Positions 17,176 to 26,086 of a stretch of DNA of 64,000 nt are shown one piece after another. Numbering within the stretch: the stretch's first letter is position 1; every line of letters begins with the position of its first letter. Source of the stretch: an uncultured Campylobacterales bacterium (GTDB taxonomy: Bacteria > Campylobacterota > Campylobacteria > Campylobacterales > Arcobacteraceae); NCBI GenBank assembly GCA_947503785.1, contig CANNFB010000001.1, forward strand, positions 62,001 through 126,000. The letters run 5' to 3'. The position numbers were made by a program, and so were the translations under genes. Below the pieces are notes generated by a model. The model was not told the DNA's origin and ran no database searches. It worked only from the letters and a program-made list of their open reading frames with translations.

Positions 17176-17871
17176 TTATAACTCTATATTTTCCTGAGTA
17201 ATTATTCTCATACTAGGAAATTCTAAAGCACAAAGTCTAGGATTTATAATCTTATCATTTGTTTTATAACAGCCTAAATCTATTGCACAACTGTATTTAT
17301 TTATTATTGGTTCTTCAAATATTGTATGTCCATAAACATTAAAAATTTCTTTGTTATCATAATCTTTATATCTACTCCAAAGTAATTGAATTTTAAAAAG
17401 GTCTTTTTCTTTTTTATTTTCTCTACGTCTTAAATTCCATCTTCTACCTACTGCTGAATGAGAAACTACTAAATATCTTCCATCTTTAGTTTTATAGTCT
17501 TTGTATTCTTTATATAAGGGTAGTTTTTTTATAAACTCTATTTGCTTATAAAACTCATCTTTTGAAGTATATGAATTAACTGTTTGTTCTCCACCTGTTC
17601 TAAAAAGCCATCTAGCTAAAGATGGGTTTTCTCTATCATTTCCTAACATAGGAGCGTGTTCTATAAAGACTTGTTCGTGATTTCCTAAAACACAATCATA
17701 GTTATTATCCATAATCAGTTTTACAACATCACAAGAATTATTTCCTCTATCTACTAAATCTCCTACAAAACATATTTTTGATTTTTCTTTATTTGGAAAC
17801 TTATCAATTAGAGCTAATAGAGTCTTATAACAGCCATGAACATCACTTATGATATAAATATTTTCATACAT
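17176..17871 (-). CDS. Metallophosphoesterase, serine/threonine-protein-phosphatase-like (PrpA/Ap4A-hydrolase type)
   Basis: A 231-residue calcineurin-fold phosphoesterase with the full metal-binding set: ISDVHGCY, GDLVDRGNN, LGNHEQV, a later VSHSAVG and VYGHTIFEE. Length and spacing match bacterial PrpA/PrpB-type phosphoprotein phosphatases and related diadenosine tetraphosphatases. The substrate cannot be told apart by sequence. It is a single gene convergent with the nitroreductase. Confidence 0.8.
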   Translation of the reverse strand: MYENIYIISDVHGCYKTLLALIDKFPNKEKSKICFVGDLVDRGNNSCDVVKLIMDNNYDCVLGNHEQVFIEHAPMLGNDRENPSLARWLFRTGGEQTVNSYTSKDEFYKQIEFIKKLPLYKEYKDYKTKDGRYLVVSHSAVGRRWNLRRRENKKEKDLFKIQLLWSRYKDYDNKEIFNVYGHTIFEEPIINKYSCAIDLGCYKTNDKIINPRLCALEFPSMRIITQENIEL

Positions 17872-17967
17872 TATATTTCTTTAATTTTGGTATTCATTCT
17901 TGTAGCCCTATTATATTATGACTGTAATAATACAATAATTAATATTATGTTGTAATCTTTTTAAATT

Positions 17968-18492
17968 TTAATAGAACTTATGAATATAATCAAGTAAGTT
18001 TATAAAGGTAATATCCTTACCTTTTTCTTGCAAAAATTCATTTAAGTACTTTTGGGCAGCGTCCATATCTTGAGTTTGTTCAATTTCTACAAGTTTTGCA
18101 TATAAAGGAGCTATTACATCAACAGCTGAATGTGAAATTGTTTTTCTATGTGCATTATAACCAATAACAGTATTTGTATCTAAATCTACTCTTGTTTTAA
18201 ATTCTGTAAATATCCAATAATATTTACCATTTTTTGCAAGATTTTTAACTACTGCATTTACATTTTTTCCAGATTGAATTCTTTCCCAAAGTAATTTAAA
18301 AATCACTTTTGGCATATCGGGATGTCTTATAATATTATGTTGTTTTCCAATTAGTTCATCTTTTGAATACCCTGAAATTTCTGTAAAGTAATCATTACAA
18401 TATGTAATTACACCTTTGGCATCTGTTTCACTAACTAAATATCTTTTATTTTCTAGTTTTATTTCTTCATTTAGAGGAATCACTTTACTCAT
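17968..18492 (-). CDS. PAS-domain redox/energy-taxis sensor, CetB/Aer-like
   Basis: A 174-residue soluble protein that is essentially one Aer-type PAS domain (residues 15-130: TDAKGVITYCNDYFTEISGYSKDELIGKQHNIIRHPDMP) plus a short helical tail. The NIIRHPDMPK segment is the FAD-binding-like region of Aer and CetB. In Campylobacter CetB works with a separate membrane receptor, CetA, in energy taxis. No CetA-like gene adjoins this one, so the partner must be elsewhere. Confidence 0.75.
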   Translation of the reverse strand: MSKVIPLNEEIKLENKRYLVSETDAKGVITYCNDYFTEISGYSKDELIGKQHNIIRHPDMPKVIFKLLWERIQSGKNVNAVVKNLAKNGKYYWIFTEFKTRVDLDTNTVIGYNAHRKTISHSAVDVIAPLYAKLVEIEQTQDMDAAQKYLNEFLQEKGKDITFINLLDYIHKFY

Positions 18493-18673
18493 TTATAATC
18501 CTTTTGTAAATTATATCTTAATAGAAAAAATATTTTATAGATAGATTACATTGATTTTATTATAAAAATATACTAGCAAAGGAATATTTATATTCTTCAT
18601 CTAGTTTATAGCAATAATTCAGTAACATATCTAAAATCTATAAAGAACAAAAAGTATAAAAGGATTATTAATT

Positions 18674-19315
18674 TTGAAAAAGAATAATAATATTAAGAAA
18701 ATATCAAATTACGCAATGGTTGGTGGTTTAGGAGCTATTTTAGTATCTGGATTAGTTGGATGTGAAGATAAATCGAATAACCAACAAAACTTCCAACAAA
18801 GTGAAGCATTTGGAAATGCAAGTCAAAGACAAGCAGCTTTTGTAGTTATCGAAGAATCAAAAGATGGTAAATATACAATTGTTGATGAATTTCCTGCATC
18901 TAAAACTACAATTGTTTTAAGAAAACCAGATGGAACAGAGAGAATTCTTACAAAAGAAGAAATTGATAAGTTAGTTAAATTAGAAGAAAGAAAAATTGAT
19001 AATGGAACATCAGGATTAACAAACCCAAATTCTGCAGAAGCTAGTGCAGGAATGGGTCTTGGTGGAGTTTTAATGTCATCAATTGCAGGAGCTATGTTAG
19101 GTTCATATATTGGAAATAAATTATTTGGTAATCAAAACTACCAAAATCAAAGAAAAGCACAATACAAATCTCCGCAAACATATAGTAAATCAAAAAGTTC
19201 TTTTTCTAAAGCAGCATCTAGTACAAATAAATCTAGTGCTTCTAAAAAAAGTGGCTTCTTTGGAAATAAATCATCAACTACTACGAAGAGAAGATCTTCG
19301 TTCTTTGGTGGTTAA
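18674..19315 (+). CDS. UPF0323-family lipoprotein
   Basis: A 213-residue protein starting at TTG, with AAAGGA about 10 bases upstream. The signal peptide ends in a lipobox (VSGLVGC, Cys near residue 29). The N-terminus NYAMVGGLGAILVSGLVGC is typical of the UPF0323 family found in Campylobacterota. A glycine-rich hydrophobic stretch (GMGLGGVLMSSIAGAMLGSYIGN, about residues 128-150) and a Ser/Lys/Phe-rich tail follow. It is probably periplasmic or outer-membrane attached. The ATP-grasp gene starts 3 bases after its stop, an arrangement I recall from Campylobacter. Function is not established. Confidence 0.8.
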   Translation: MKKNNNIKKISNYAMVGGLGAILVSGLVGCEDKSNNQQNFQQSEAFGNASQRQAAFVVIEESKDGKYTIVDEFPASKTTIVLRKPDGTERILTKEEIDKLVKLEERKIDNGTSGLTNPNSAEASAGMGLGGVLMSSIAGAMLGSYIGNKLFGNQNYQNQRKAQYKSPQTYSKSKSSFSKAASSTNKSSASKKSGFFGNKSSTTTKRRSSFFGG

Positions 19316-19318
19316 GAA

Positions 19319-20497
19319 ATGAATTTATTAAAATTAGAGCCATTAACAGATGAATACTTAGAATCAATAGGTTTTAAGTGGCATACAGATGAAGACAATA
19401 CTTCATATATTGCAAATGAAGTTGTAGAAGTAAGTGAAGATGAAGCAAATGCTTATTATGAAGCTACAAACGAACTGTATGATATGTTTTGTGAAGCTGG
19501 TGAGTATGTAATTGAAAATGACTTATTTCATGAAATAAATATTCCTTTTAACTTAGTAGAAACGATTAAAGAATCGTGGGAAAATGACGTTCATTGGCAC
19601 TTATATTCAAGATTTGATTTAGCAGGTGGACTAGATGGTAAACCAATCAAATTAATCGAATTAAATTCAGATACACCAACTTCACTTTTTGAAACAGCTA
19701 TTATTCAATGGGCTTTATTAAAAGCAAATGGATTAGATGAAGCAAGCCAATTTAACAATCTTTATGATGCATTAAAAGATAACTTCAAAAGAATCATCAC
19801 ATTAGATTCTGATATTGAAAAATTTGAAGAGTATTATAAAGACTTAGGTTGGAAGATACTATTTTCTTCAATTTCATCTTCAGATGAAGATGAAAATACT
19901 ACTAAGCTTTTACAACATATTGCAACAGAAGCTGGCTTTAATACTGACTTTGAACATATTGATAAAGTTGAGTTTAACGACGAAGGAATTTTTAAAGATG
20001 AAGAAAGCTTTGAATTTTGGTTTAAACTAATTCCTTGGGAAGATATTGCAATTGATGAGAGTGAATTAGCTCTTATTTTAGCAGAGATTATCAAAGATAA
20101 AAAAGCAATTATTTTTAATCCTGCTTATACTTTAATGTTCCAATCAAAAGGTTTTATGAAAATTCTTTGGGACTTATATCCAAATCATCCTCTTTTACTT
20201 GAATGTTCTTTTGAACCATTAGAGGGAAAAAAACAAGTTGAAAAAAGATGCTTTGGAAGAGAAGGCGCAAATACTAAAATTATAAACGAAGATGGAAGTA
20301 TTGATACTGAAACTCCGGGTGAATACGAAGGTCATAAAGCAATATATCAAGAGTATGTAGAACTAAATACAGACTCAAATGGTGTAACTTACCAAGCTGG
20401 TGTATTTTATGCTTATGAAGCTTGTGCTTTAGGATTTAGACGTGGTGAAAAGATTTTAAATAACACATCTAAATTTGTAGGTCATATTGTTAAATAA
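19319..20497 (+). CDS. Glutathionylspermidine synthase-like ATP-grasp ligase
   Basis: A 392-residue protein of the GSP_synth family (LYSRFDLAGGLDGKPIKLIELNSDTPTSLFETA; C-terminal VTYQAGVFYAYEACALGFRRGEKI). It has the ATP-grasp ligase domain only and lacks the N-terminal CHAP amidase domain found in Escherichia Gss, so it would form an amide or peptide bond without the hydrolytic counter-activity. The true substrate in Campylobacterota is unknown. It is co-transcribed with the UPF0323 lipoprotein and ends inside a strong terminator stem. Confidence 0.8.
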   Translation: MNLLKLEPLTDEYLESIGFKWHTDEDNTSYIANEVVEVSEDEANAYYEATNELYDMFCEAGEYVIENDLFHEINIPFNLVETIKESWENDVHWHLYSRFDLAGGLDGKPIKLIELNSDTPTSLFETAIIQWALLKANGLDEASQFNNLYDALKDNFKRIITLDSDIEKFEEYYKDLGWKILFSSISSSDEDENTTKLLQHIATEAGFNTDFEHIDKVEFNDEGIFKDEESFEFWFKLIPWEDIAIDESELALILAEIIKDKKAIIFNPAYTLMFQSKGFMKILWDLYPNHPLLLECSFEPLEGKKQVEKRCFGREGANTKIINEDGSIDTETPGEYEGHKAIYQEYVELNTDSNGVTYQAGVFYAYEACALGFRRGEKILNNTSKFVGHIVK

Positions 20498-20519
20498 CTA
20501 AGGTTCTCCTTAGTTATTT
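20492..20519 (+). terminator. Terminator after the ATP-grasp gene
   Basis: A perfect 12-bp stem (AAATAACTAAGG / CCTTAGTTATTT) with a TTCT loop. The stop codon lies in the left arm. Confidence 0.7.
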
Positions 20520-20707
20520 ACTTTACTTGCTCACTTTAAAAAGTAAATAAATATTTACTTTTGCTCTCTAAAATTATAAAAACTCCTAAAATTCAATTTA
20601 AATCTAATTTTTTTTAGTAAATAAAATTTTACTATTATTCTAAATGTCATACTAAGGTCATATTGCAAAGACATAATTCCACATAATTTATAAAACAGGA
20701 GTATGTC

Positions 20708-21601
20708 ATGTTAAAGACATTGTTAATGCTTTTAGGTCTTAGTTCAATTGCCTTTGCTTATACAGCAGTTAGTGAAGCAAATCAAGATTTAATTTACACA
20801 ATGCTAGCTTATGGAAAAGAAGGTAGTGTTTATTTAGATGAAGTATTTGTTGCTTTACAAACAAAACTATTTAAAAATACTTATTTAGGAATTATTGTAA
20901 TTATTCCATTAATCTTTTTAGTTCACTATCTAATCATTGGTCCAAAAAAGTTTAGTCATGAGGGAAAAAAGTATTATATATTCTCTTTGTTTAATAGAAT
21001 AATTCATGGGATGTCAGCAGTATCATTTATGGTTTTAGTACCGACTGGTTTAATTATGATGTTTGGTTCATACTTTGGTGGTGGAGAGTTCGTACGAGTA
21101 TCTAAAGAACTTCATGCAGTTTCAAATTTCTTATTTATGATAAGTGTTGTTCCTATGTTTATAATGTGGGTTAGAAATATGTTATTTACAGGTGAAGATA
21201 TTAAATGGTTTATGATTTTAGGTGGATATTTATCTAAAGAGAAAAAACCAATTCCTGCAGGGAAATTTAATGCAGGACAAAAAATGTGGTTTTGGGTATG
21301 TACAATAGGTGGTATTGTAATGATTTTCACAGGTATAACTATTTACGTTCAAGATTTAAATCTAGGTATTTTAACAATGTTTGGATTTACAAAGATTGAG
21401 ATGCTAAGATATTGTATTATCGTACATAATATTGTAGGTATGGCTATGGTTGCACTATTCTTTACTCATGTATATATGTCAATGTTTGCTATTAAAGGTG
21501 CTTTGCAAAGTATTATAAACGGGTATAAAGAAGAGGAAGAAGTTAAGATTTTACATAGTTCTTATTATAAAGAATTAAAAGAGAAAGATACTCCTAGTTA
21601 A
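20708..21601 (+). CDS. Formate dehydrogenase gamma-type cytochrome b subunit
   Basis: A 297-residue membrane protein with an N-terminal signal-like segment (residues 1-18), a helix near 60-78, and a four-helix b-type cytochrome core. Candidate haem ligands are His in LFNRIIHGMSAVSF, KELHAVSNFLF, CIIVHNIVGMAM and FFTHVYMSMF. It matches FdhC/FdnI, which passes electrons from formate oxidation to quinone. No catalytic (FdhA) or iron-sulfur (FdhB) subunit genes are next to it, which is unusual. The ribosome site is AGGAG. Confidence 0.82.
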   Translation: MLKTLLMLLGLSSIAFAYTAVSEANQDLIYTMLAYGKEGSVYLDEVFVALQTKLFKNTYLGIIVIIPLIFLVHYLIIGPKKFSHEGKKYYIFSLFNRIIHGMSAVSFMVLVPTGLIMMFGSYFGGGEFVRVSKELHAVSNFLFMISVVPMFIMWVRNMLFTGEDIKWFMILGGYLSKEKKPIPAGKFNAGQKMWFWVCTIGGIVMIFTGITIYVQDLNLGILTMFGFTKIEMLRYCIIVHNIVGMAMVALFFTHVYMSMFAIKGALQSIINGYKEEEEVKILHSSYYKELKEKDTPS

Positions 21602-22286
21602 TAGCATACTCAACAGCTTTTTGAGCATGAATAGAAGTAGTATCTAAAAGTATTACTTCTGTATCTTTTTGATGTACTAACATTCCAATTTCAGTACATC
21701 CTAATATCACAGCTTGTGCTCCATTATTAGATAAAGACTCGATTATTCGTAAATACTCTTTTTTAGAAAACTCACTTATAACACCTAAGCAAAGCTCTTT
21801 ATAAATAACATCATGAATAATCATTCTATCTTTTTTATTTGGAGTTAACACTTCTAAAGAGTATTTATCTTCTAACCTACCCTTATAAAAATCTTGCTCC
21901 ATTGTAAATGCAGTTCCTAATAATCCAACAGTTTTAATTCCTTTTTTTACTAAAACTTCTGCTGTTGCATCTGCAATATGAAGAATAGGAATACTTATAG
22001 ACTTTTCAATAACAGGGGCAACTTTATGCATAGTATTTGTGCAAATAAGTAAAAAATCTGCACCTGAAGCTTCTACATTTTTAGCTGCACTTGTCAATAT
22101 ATTAGCTGTTTCTTCCCAGTTACCTTCATGCTGTAATTTCTCAATTGGATCAAAATCTACACTATACATAGCAATTTTTGCAGAGTGTAAACCACCAAGT
22201 GAGTTTTTAACCCCTTCATTTATAGCTTTATAATATCCTGCTGTACTTTCCCAAGACATCCCGCCTAATAATCCAACTGTTTTCAT
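21594..22286 (-). CDS. Aspartate/glutamate racemase family protein
   Basis: A 230-residue cofactor-independent racemase with the two active-site cysteine motifs LLICTNTMHK (about residue 83) and VILGCTEIGML (about residue 193), and the N-terminus GLLGGMSWESTAGYY. The family interconverts L- and D-Asp or Glu, or acts on related amino acids; this YgeA-like subtype can be broad-specificity. It overlaps the preceding gene by 4 bases at the end of a seven-gene minus-strand directon, and its 3' end overlaps the convergent fdhC-like gene by 8 bases. Confidence 0.83.
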   Translation of the reverse strand: MKTVGLLGGMSWESTAGYYKAINEGVKNSLGGLHSAKIAMYSVDFDPIEKLQHEGNWEETANILTSAAKNVEASGADFLLICTNTMHKVAPVIEKSISIPILHIADATAEVLVKKGIKTVGLLGTAFTMEQDFYKGRLEDKYSLEVLTPNKKDRMIIHDVIYKELCLGVISEFSKKEYLRIIESLSNNGAQAVILGCTEIGMLVHQKDTEVILLDTTSIHAQKAVEYAIN

Positions 22287-22759
22287 GTTATATTATCTTC
22301 TTTATAGTTACGCAATTCATCCAACAATAATTCAAAACATATTTCAAGAATTTTAAGATTTTTTAAAAGTAACATTGGTTTATGTTTTAATACTGTTTCA
22401 TTATCATTTAATTCGACATTTCTTATATCTATTTCACCTTCAATTAATACAAGGTCAAATCTAATTTTATCATTTGAAAAGCTTAAAGAGATTGGTAAAT
22501 AATACTCTTTTTCATCATCACTTAAATACCAATTAGAACCTTTTTGTATCATTACATTCGGTAAGGGAGAGTTGTAAACTATACTTTCCATTGAGTATTT
22601 ATTAAAAATAATCTCTTTTAAAGTTAAAGGATTTATAAGTTCAGTATTTAAGTTTTTCTTAACTCTTTTATACATTGCTTTCCATAATAAAGAGTTAGTT
22701 TTTTTCGTTGAATCCAAATGAAATAAGGCTTCATCATCTAAGTAATATATTTTAGTCAT
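22283..22759 (-). CDS. Conserved-looking protein of unknown function
   Basis: A 158-residue soluble, acidic protein with no signal peptide or membrane helix and no motif I recognise. It lies inside a tight operon, overlapping lpxK by 8 bases upstream and the racemase by 4 downstream, which supports it as a real gene. The N-terminus MTKIYYLDDEALFHLDS and a Leu-rich C-terminus suggest an alpha/beta fold, but I do not assign one. Confidence 0.6.
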   Translation of the reverse strand: MTKIYYLDDEALFHLDSTKKTNSLLWKAMYKRVKKNLNTELINPLTLKEIIFNKYSMESIVYNSPLPNVMIQKGSNWYLSDDEKEYYLPISLSFSNDKIRFDLVLIEGEIDIRNVELNDNETVLKHKPMLLLKNLKILEICFELLLDELRNYKEDNIT

Positions 22760-23705
22760 AATTTTTTATATACTCTTTCATCATAGAGAAATCTACAATA
22801 TTTTCTATTTTAATATCTAAATCCATTAAATATAAATTTTTAATATCAAAACTTTCAAGTTTTACTAAATCTTTTCCCGTTGTTAGTATTTGATATTCTT
22901 TATACTTTTCTTTTATATCTTCTATTTCAGATTCTAAAAAAGTATGATGATCAGGATATGCTAAAAGCTTAGTATCTTTTGGCAAAAATTCTAAAAGTCT
23001 TTTTGGTTTTGAAATAGCTGTTAAAACTATAACATTTTCATTTAAAGCAACTTCTTTATCATCTTTAGTGTTTTTTTTAATAGTAATAATTCTATTAAAA
23101 TCCTTACCCTCTTTTAATTCTAAATCAGCATAAGCATATAAGCCTTTAGGCTCTCTATATCCACCACTTGGAAGACAATAAAAGTTTGTTGGTTCATTTT
23201 TTGGTCTTAATAAAATATTAAATTTTTTAATATTATATTTTGAAAAACCATCATCTAAAAACACAATTTTACATTTCAGCTCTTTTGCTTTTAAAATAGC
23301 TTTACTTCTATCTTCACTTACAATTATTGTAGCATTTGGTAAAGACTTCGCTAAAAGCATTGCTTCATCTCCACTCACACTTATATCTTCTAAAATTTGA
23401 CCTTTATTAGATATTACATATAAGCCTTTTGAAGCTCTTCCATAGCCTCTAAGAATTACACAAGCATTATCATATTTTGATGCAAGTTTTATCGCAATTG
23501 GTGTTTTACCACTTCCACCTACTATTATATTTCCAATAGAAATTACAGGTATTCCAAAATCTTTTTCTTTTGCAAAAGTACGTTTTGTTAAAATAATAAG
23601 CATATAGATAAAAGTAAGTGGGAGTAAAAGGTAAGCGATTATTTGCTGAAAAGCATTTGGAAAGAAGAGATAATCTTCAATCCATAAGTAAAGTTTTTGT
23701 TTCAA
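22752..23705 (-). CDS. lpxK: Tetraacyldisaccharide 4'-kinase
   Basis: A 317-residue membrane-associated kinase with an N-terminal hydrophobic anchor (about residues 20-40). The Walker A motif is VGGSGKTPIAIKLA (about residue 63), followed by VILRGYGRASKG, GDEAMLLAKSLP and VFLDDGFSKYNIKK, all LpxK hallmarks. It phosphorylates the lipid A precursor at the 4' position on the inner face of the cytoplasmic membrane. It sits between a DegT aminotransferase and an unknown protein. Confidence 0.92.
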   Translation of the reverse strand: MKQKLYLWIEDYLFFPNAFQQIIAYLLLPLTFIYMLIILTKRTFAKEKDFGIPVISIGNIIVGGSGKTPIAIKLASKYDNACVILRGYGRASKGLYVISNKGQILEDISVSGDEAMLLAKSLPNATIIVSEDRSKAILKAKELKCKIVFLDDGFSKYNIKKFNILLRPKNEPTNFYCLPSGGYREPKGLYAYADLELKEGKDFNRIITIKKNTKDDKEVALNENVIVLTAISKPKRLLEFLPKDTKLLAYPDHHTFLESEIEDIKEKYKEYQILTTGKDLVKLESFDIKNLYLMDLDIKIENIVDFSMMKEYIKNYD

Positions 23706-23711
23706 AGCAGA

Positions 23712-24851
23712 TTAAATCCACTCAGAAGCTACATCAATAACTTGATCACAAACATAGTTTACTTCATCGTCTGTAAGGCTTGCATACATTGGAAGTGATA
23801 GTATTTGCTGATAATTATTTAAGGCATTTGAAAATGCAGTAATTTTAATAGAATACTTAGTTTTGTAATAAGAAAGTAAGTGTAAAGGAATATAGTTAAG
23901 TCCAGTAGCAACTCCTCTTTCTTTTAAAGCTCTAGCAAAAGCATCTCTATTTCTTGATATTTTTACAATAAACTGTGTAAAGATATGTTCTTCTTTATAT
24001 GAAGGTATTTCTATATGCTTAACACCTGTTAATCTTTTTTCATAAAGTTTTGCTATTTCTTTTCTTCTTTTGATAAATTTTTCTGTTTTATTTAACTGTG
24101 CAAGTGCATAGGCTGCATCTAATTCAGATAAATCATATTTATGTCCAATATCAACTACATCATACACATAATCCAAGTTTCCATAACTATCGTAAGTAGT
24201 TGTTAATGCATGAGTTCTAAGAAGCTTAGCTCTATTTGCTATGTCTTCATTATCTGTAATAATAACACCAGATCTAGAAATCGCATATTTACTATTTGAT
24301 GGATTTGTAGAAAAAATAGTCATATCAGCTCTTAAGCTTCCAACTCTTTTCCCCTTATACATAACACCAAGTGCAGATCTACAGTCTTCAATTAAAATAA
24401 TTCCATATTTTTGAGCTATATCATAAATTCTATCTAAATCAGGAGTTTGTCCACCTACAAAAGTAATTATTGCACCTCTTAATTTTTTTGATTCATTTTC
24501 AGCCAAGGCTTTTTCAAACTTATCAACATCAATATTCATATCATCCATATTAATATCAATAAATATAGGCTCAGCATCAAAATGTCTTACAACTTCTGGT
24601 AAATTTACAAATGAATTTACAGACATTAGAATTTTATCACCTCTTTTAAGTTTTATTGCACTTAAGGCAAGATGAATAGCAGAAGTTGAAGTTGAAGTTG
24701 CAACTGCATATTTAGCACCAATAAAGGATGTCATTTTTTCTTCAAATTCAATAGCTTTTGATAAATCATCTTTTGATTCTAAAACACTTCTTATTTGAGT
24801 TAGTTCCTCATTATCTAAAGATGCTTTATATATAGCAATATCTCTTTTCAT
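23712..24851 (-). CDS. DegT/DnrJ/EryC1/StrS-family PLP aminotransferase
   Basis: A 379-residue sugar aminotransferase-type enzyme with FIGAKYAVATSTSTSAIHLALSA at the N-terminal cofactor region and LIEDCRSALGVMYKGKRVGS carrying the PLP-binding Asp. The likely Schiff-base lysine is in NPSNSKYAISRSG. The family makes amino-deoxysugars for surface glycans or protein glycosylation. Position next to lpxK fits an envelope role; the exact nucleotide-sugar substrate is open. It overlaps nadE by one base. Confidence 0.83.
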   Translation of the reverse strand: MKRDIAIYKASLDNEELTQIRSVLESKDDLSKAIEFEEKMTSFIGAKYAVATSTSTSAIHLALSAIKLKRGDKILMSVNSFVNLPEVVRHFDAEPIFIDINMDDMNIDVDKFEKALAENESKKLRGAIITFVGGQTPDLDRIYDIAQKYGIILIEDCRSALGVMYKGKRVGSLRADMTIFSTNPSNSKYAISRSGVIITDNEDIANRAKLLRTHALTTTYDSYGNLDYVYDVVDIGHKYDLSELDAAYALAQLNKTEKFIKRRKEIAKLYEKRLTGVKHIEIPSYKEEHIFTQFIVKISRNRDAFARALKERGVATGLNYIPLHLLSYYKTKYSIKITAFSNALNNYQQILSLPMYASLTDDEVNYVCDQVIDVASEWI

Positions 24852-25618
24852 TATTTTATGCTCCAGTTAATATTTGCAATTGTTGGTAATTTACCTTTAA
24901 AGGCATTTGATTTTATTCTATATTCTAACATATCTATTAATTTACTCTCAAAGCCTAAAGATACTAATTCTTCTTTGCTCTTTTTTTCATCTACTAAAAG
25001 CTTTAGAACATCATCCATTTGCTTATATGAGTAGCCAAGTTCATCTTCATCACTTTGACCTTCCCATAAATCTGCACTTGGAGCCTTTGTAAGAATTGAA
25101 TCAACAACTCCTATATATTTTGCAAATTCAAACTCATCACTTTTGTACATTTCGCCAATTGGATTAATAGCACAAGCAATATCTCCAAAAATAGTTCCAT
25201 AACCTAATAATAATTCACTCTTATTTGAAGTTCCAACTACCAAAGATCTTTCTCGTGAAGACACATCGTAAAGTACTGACATTCTCATTCTTGCAGAAAA
25301 GTTTCCAATTCTTAATTTATCTTCGTCCATATTGTTTATAAAAGATTCAACCATAGGTGCAATTGAAATAATTTCATATTTAATTTCGAACTTCTTACAA
25401 AGCTCAACGGCATGATCTGTTGAGCTTTGAGAAGAGAATTGAGATGGCATTAAAACACAATTTAACTTATCTCCAAAAACTTCTTTACAAAGTACTGCTA
25501 CAACTGCTGAATCTAATCCACCTGATAACCCAACTGTAACTTTTTCTAACCCAGATTTTTCAACTTCATTTTTTAAAAAGTCAATTAATTGTATTTTTAT
25601 ATTTGGCCAATTTATCAA
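24851..25618 (-). CDS. nadE: NAD+ synthase, ammonia-dependent
   Basis: A 255-residue N-type ATP pyrophosphatase: VGLSGGLDSAVVAVLCKEVFG is the SGGxDS P-loop, followed by VVGTSNKSELLLGYGTIFGD and the C-terminal KAPSADLWEGQSDEDELGYSY. It amidates nicotinic acid adenine dinucleotide to NAD+. It lacks the N-terminal nitrilase-like glutaminase domain, so it uses free ammonia. Confidence 0.93.
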   Translation of the reverse strand: MINWPNIKIQLIDFLKNEVEKSGLEKVTVGLSGGLDSAVVAVLCKEVFGDKLNCVLMPSQFSSQSSTDHAVELCKKFEIKYEIISIAPMVESFINNMDEDKLRIGNFSARMRMSVLYDVSSRERSLVVGTSNKSELLLGYGTIFGDIACAINPIGEMYKSDEFEFAKYIGVVDSILTKAPSADLWEGQSDEDELGYSYKQMDDVLKLLVDEKKSKEELVSLGFESKLIDMLEYRIKSNAFKGKLPTIANINWSIK

Positions 25619-25639
25619 TTATAATCCTTTATATAATAA

Positions 25640-25852
25640 TTATATCTCATCTTTTTTTGTTTTTTCATAAATCTCATCTAAATACTCTGCTGTAATAGCT
25701 GATACGTTCTGTTTTCTACCATTTAACTGATTTACAATATCTTCTAATTCTTCTTCTTGAAAATATTCAAGATAACTAGGATTAATGTCAATTACTTCAT
25801 CTTTATTAATTTTTAGTAACTCTTTAATTTGAATTATTAATTCTTCTTTCAT
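25640..25852 (-). CDS. Small acidic protein of unknown function
   Basis: A 70-residue, very acidic, predicted all-helical protein starting MKEELIIQIKELLKINKDEV. It sits 3 bases after the second BFD-like gene and 21 bases before nadE, all in one direction, so it is probably a real operon member. It has no cysteines and no motif I recognise. Confidence 0.55.
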   Translation of the reverse strand: MKEELIIQIKELLKINKDEVIDINPSYLEYFQEEELEDIVNQLNGRKQNVSAITAEYLDEIYEKTKKDEI

Positions 25853-25855
25853 TTT

Positions 25856-26086
25856 TTAATTCTTTACAAATTTATTTACAATTTCATCTAAATAAAGTTC
25901 CATTTTTTCTACACCTTTATCATGACTTGGATTGATGCAAGATTTACAACATGTACCAGCATCCGTTAACTTCCCTATTTCTTCAATAGAAGAAGCTCCT
26001 CTATCTTTTATAGCATGTATAATTTCACCTAATGTTGTGTGCTTACAAGTACAAACTTCGTATGAGTGTTGAAATTGTCTAGCCAT
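25856..26086 (-). CDS. BFD-like small [2Fe-2S]-binding protein (second of a tandem pair)
   Basis: A 76-residue protein with EVCTCKHTTLGEIIHAIKDRG and later DAGTCCKSC: the CxC...CxxC spacing of the Fer2_BFD domain (bacterioferritin-associated ferredoxin and NirB/NasB inserts). It probably carries a [2Fe-2S] cluster. It overlaps the first copy by one base. The two copies share the SYEVC(N/T)CK start but differ elsewhere, an old duplication. Confidence 0.72.
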   Translation of the reverse strand: MARQFQHSYEVCTCKHTTLGEIIHAIKDRGASSIEEIGKLTDAGTCCKSCINPSHDKGVEKMELYLDEIVNKFVKN

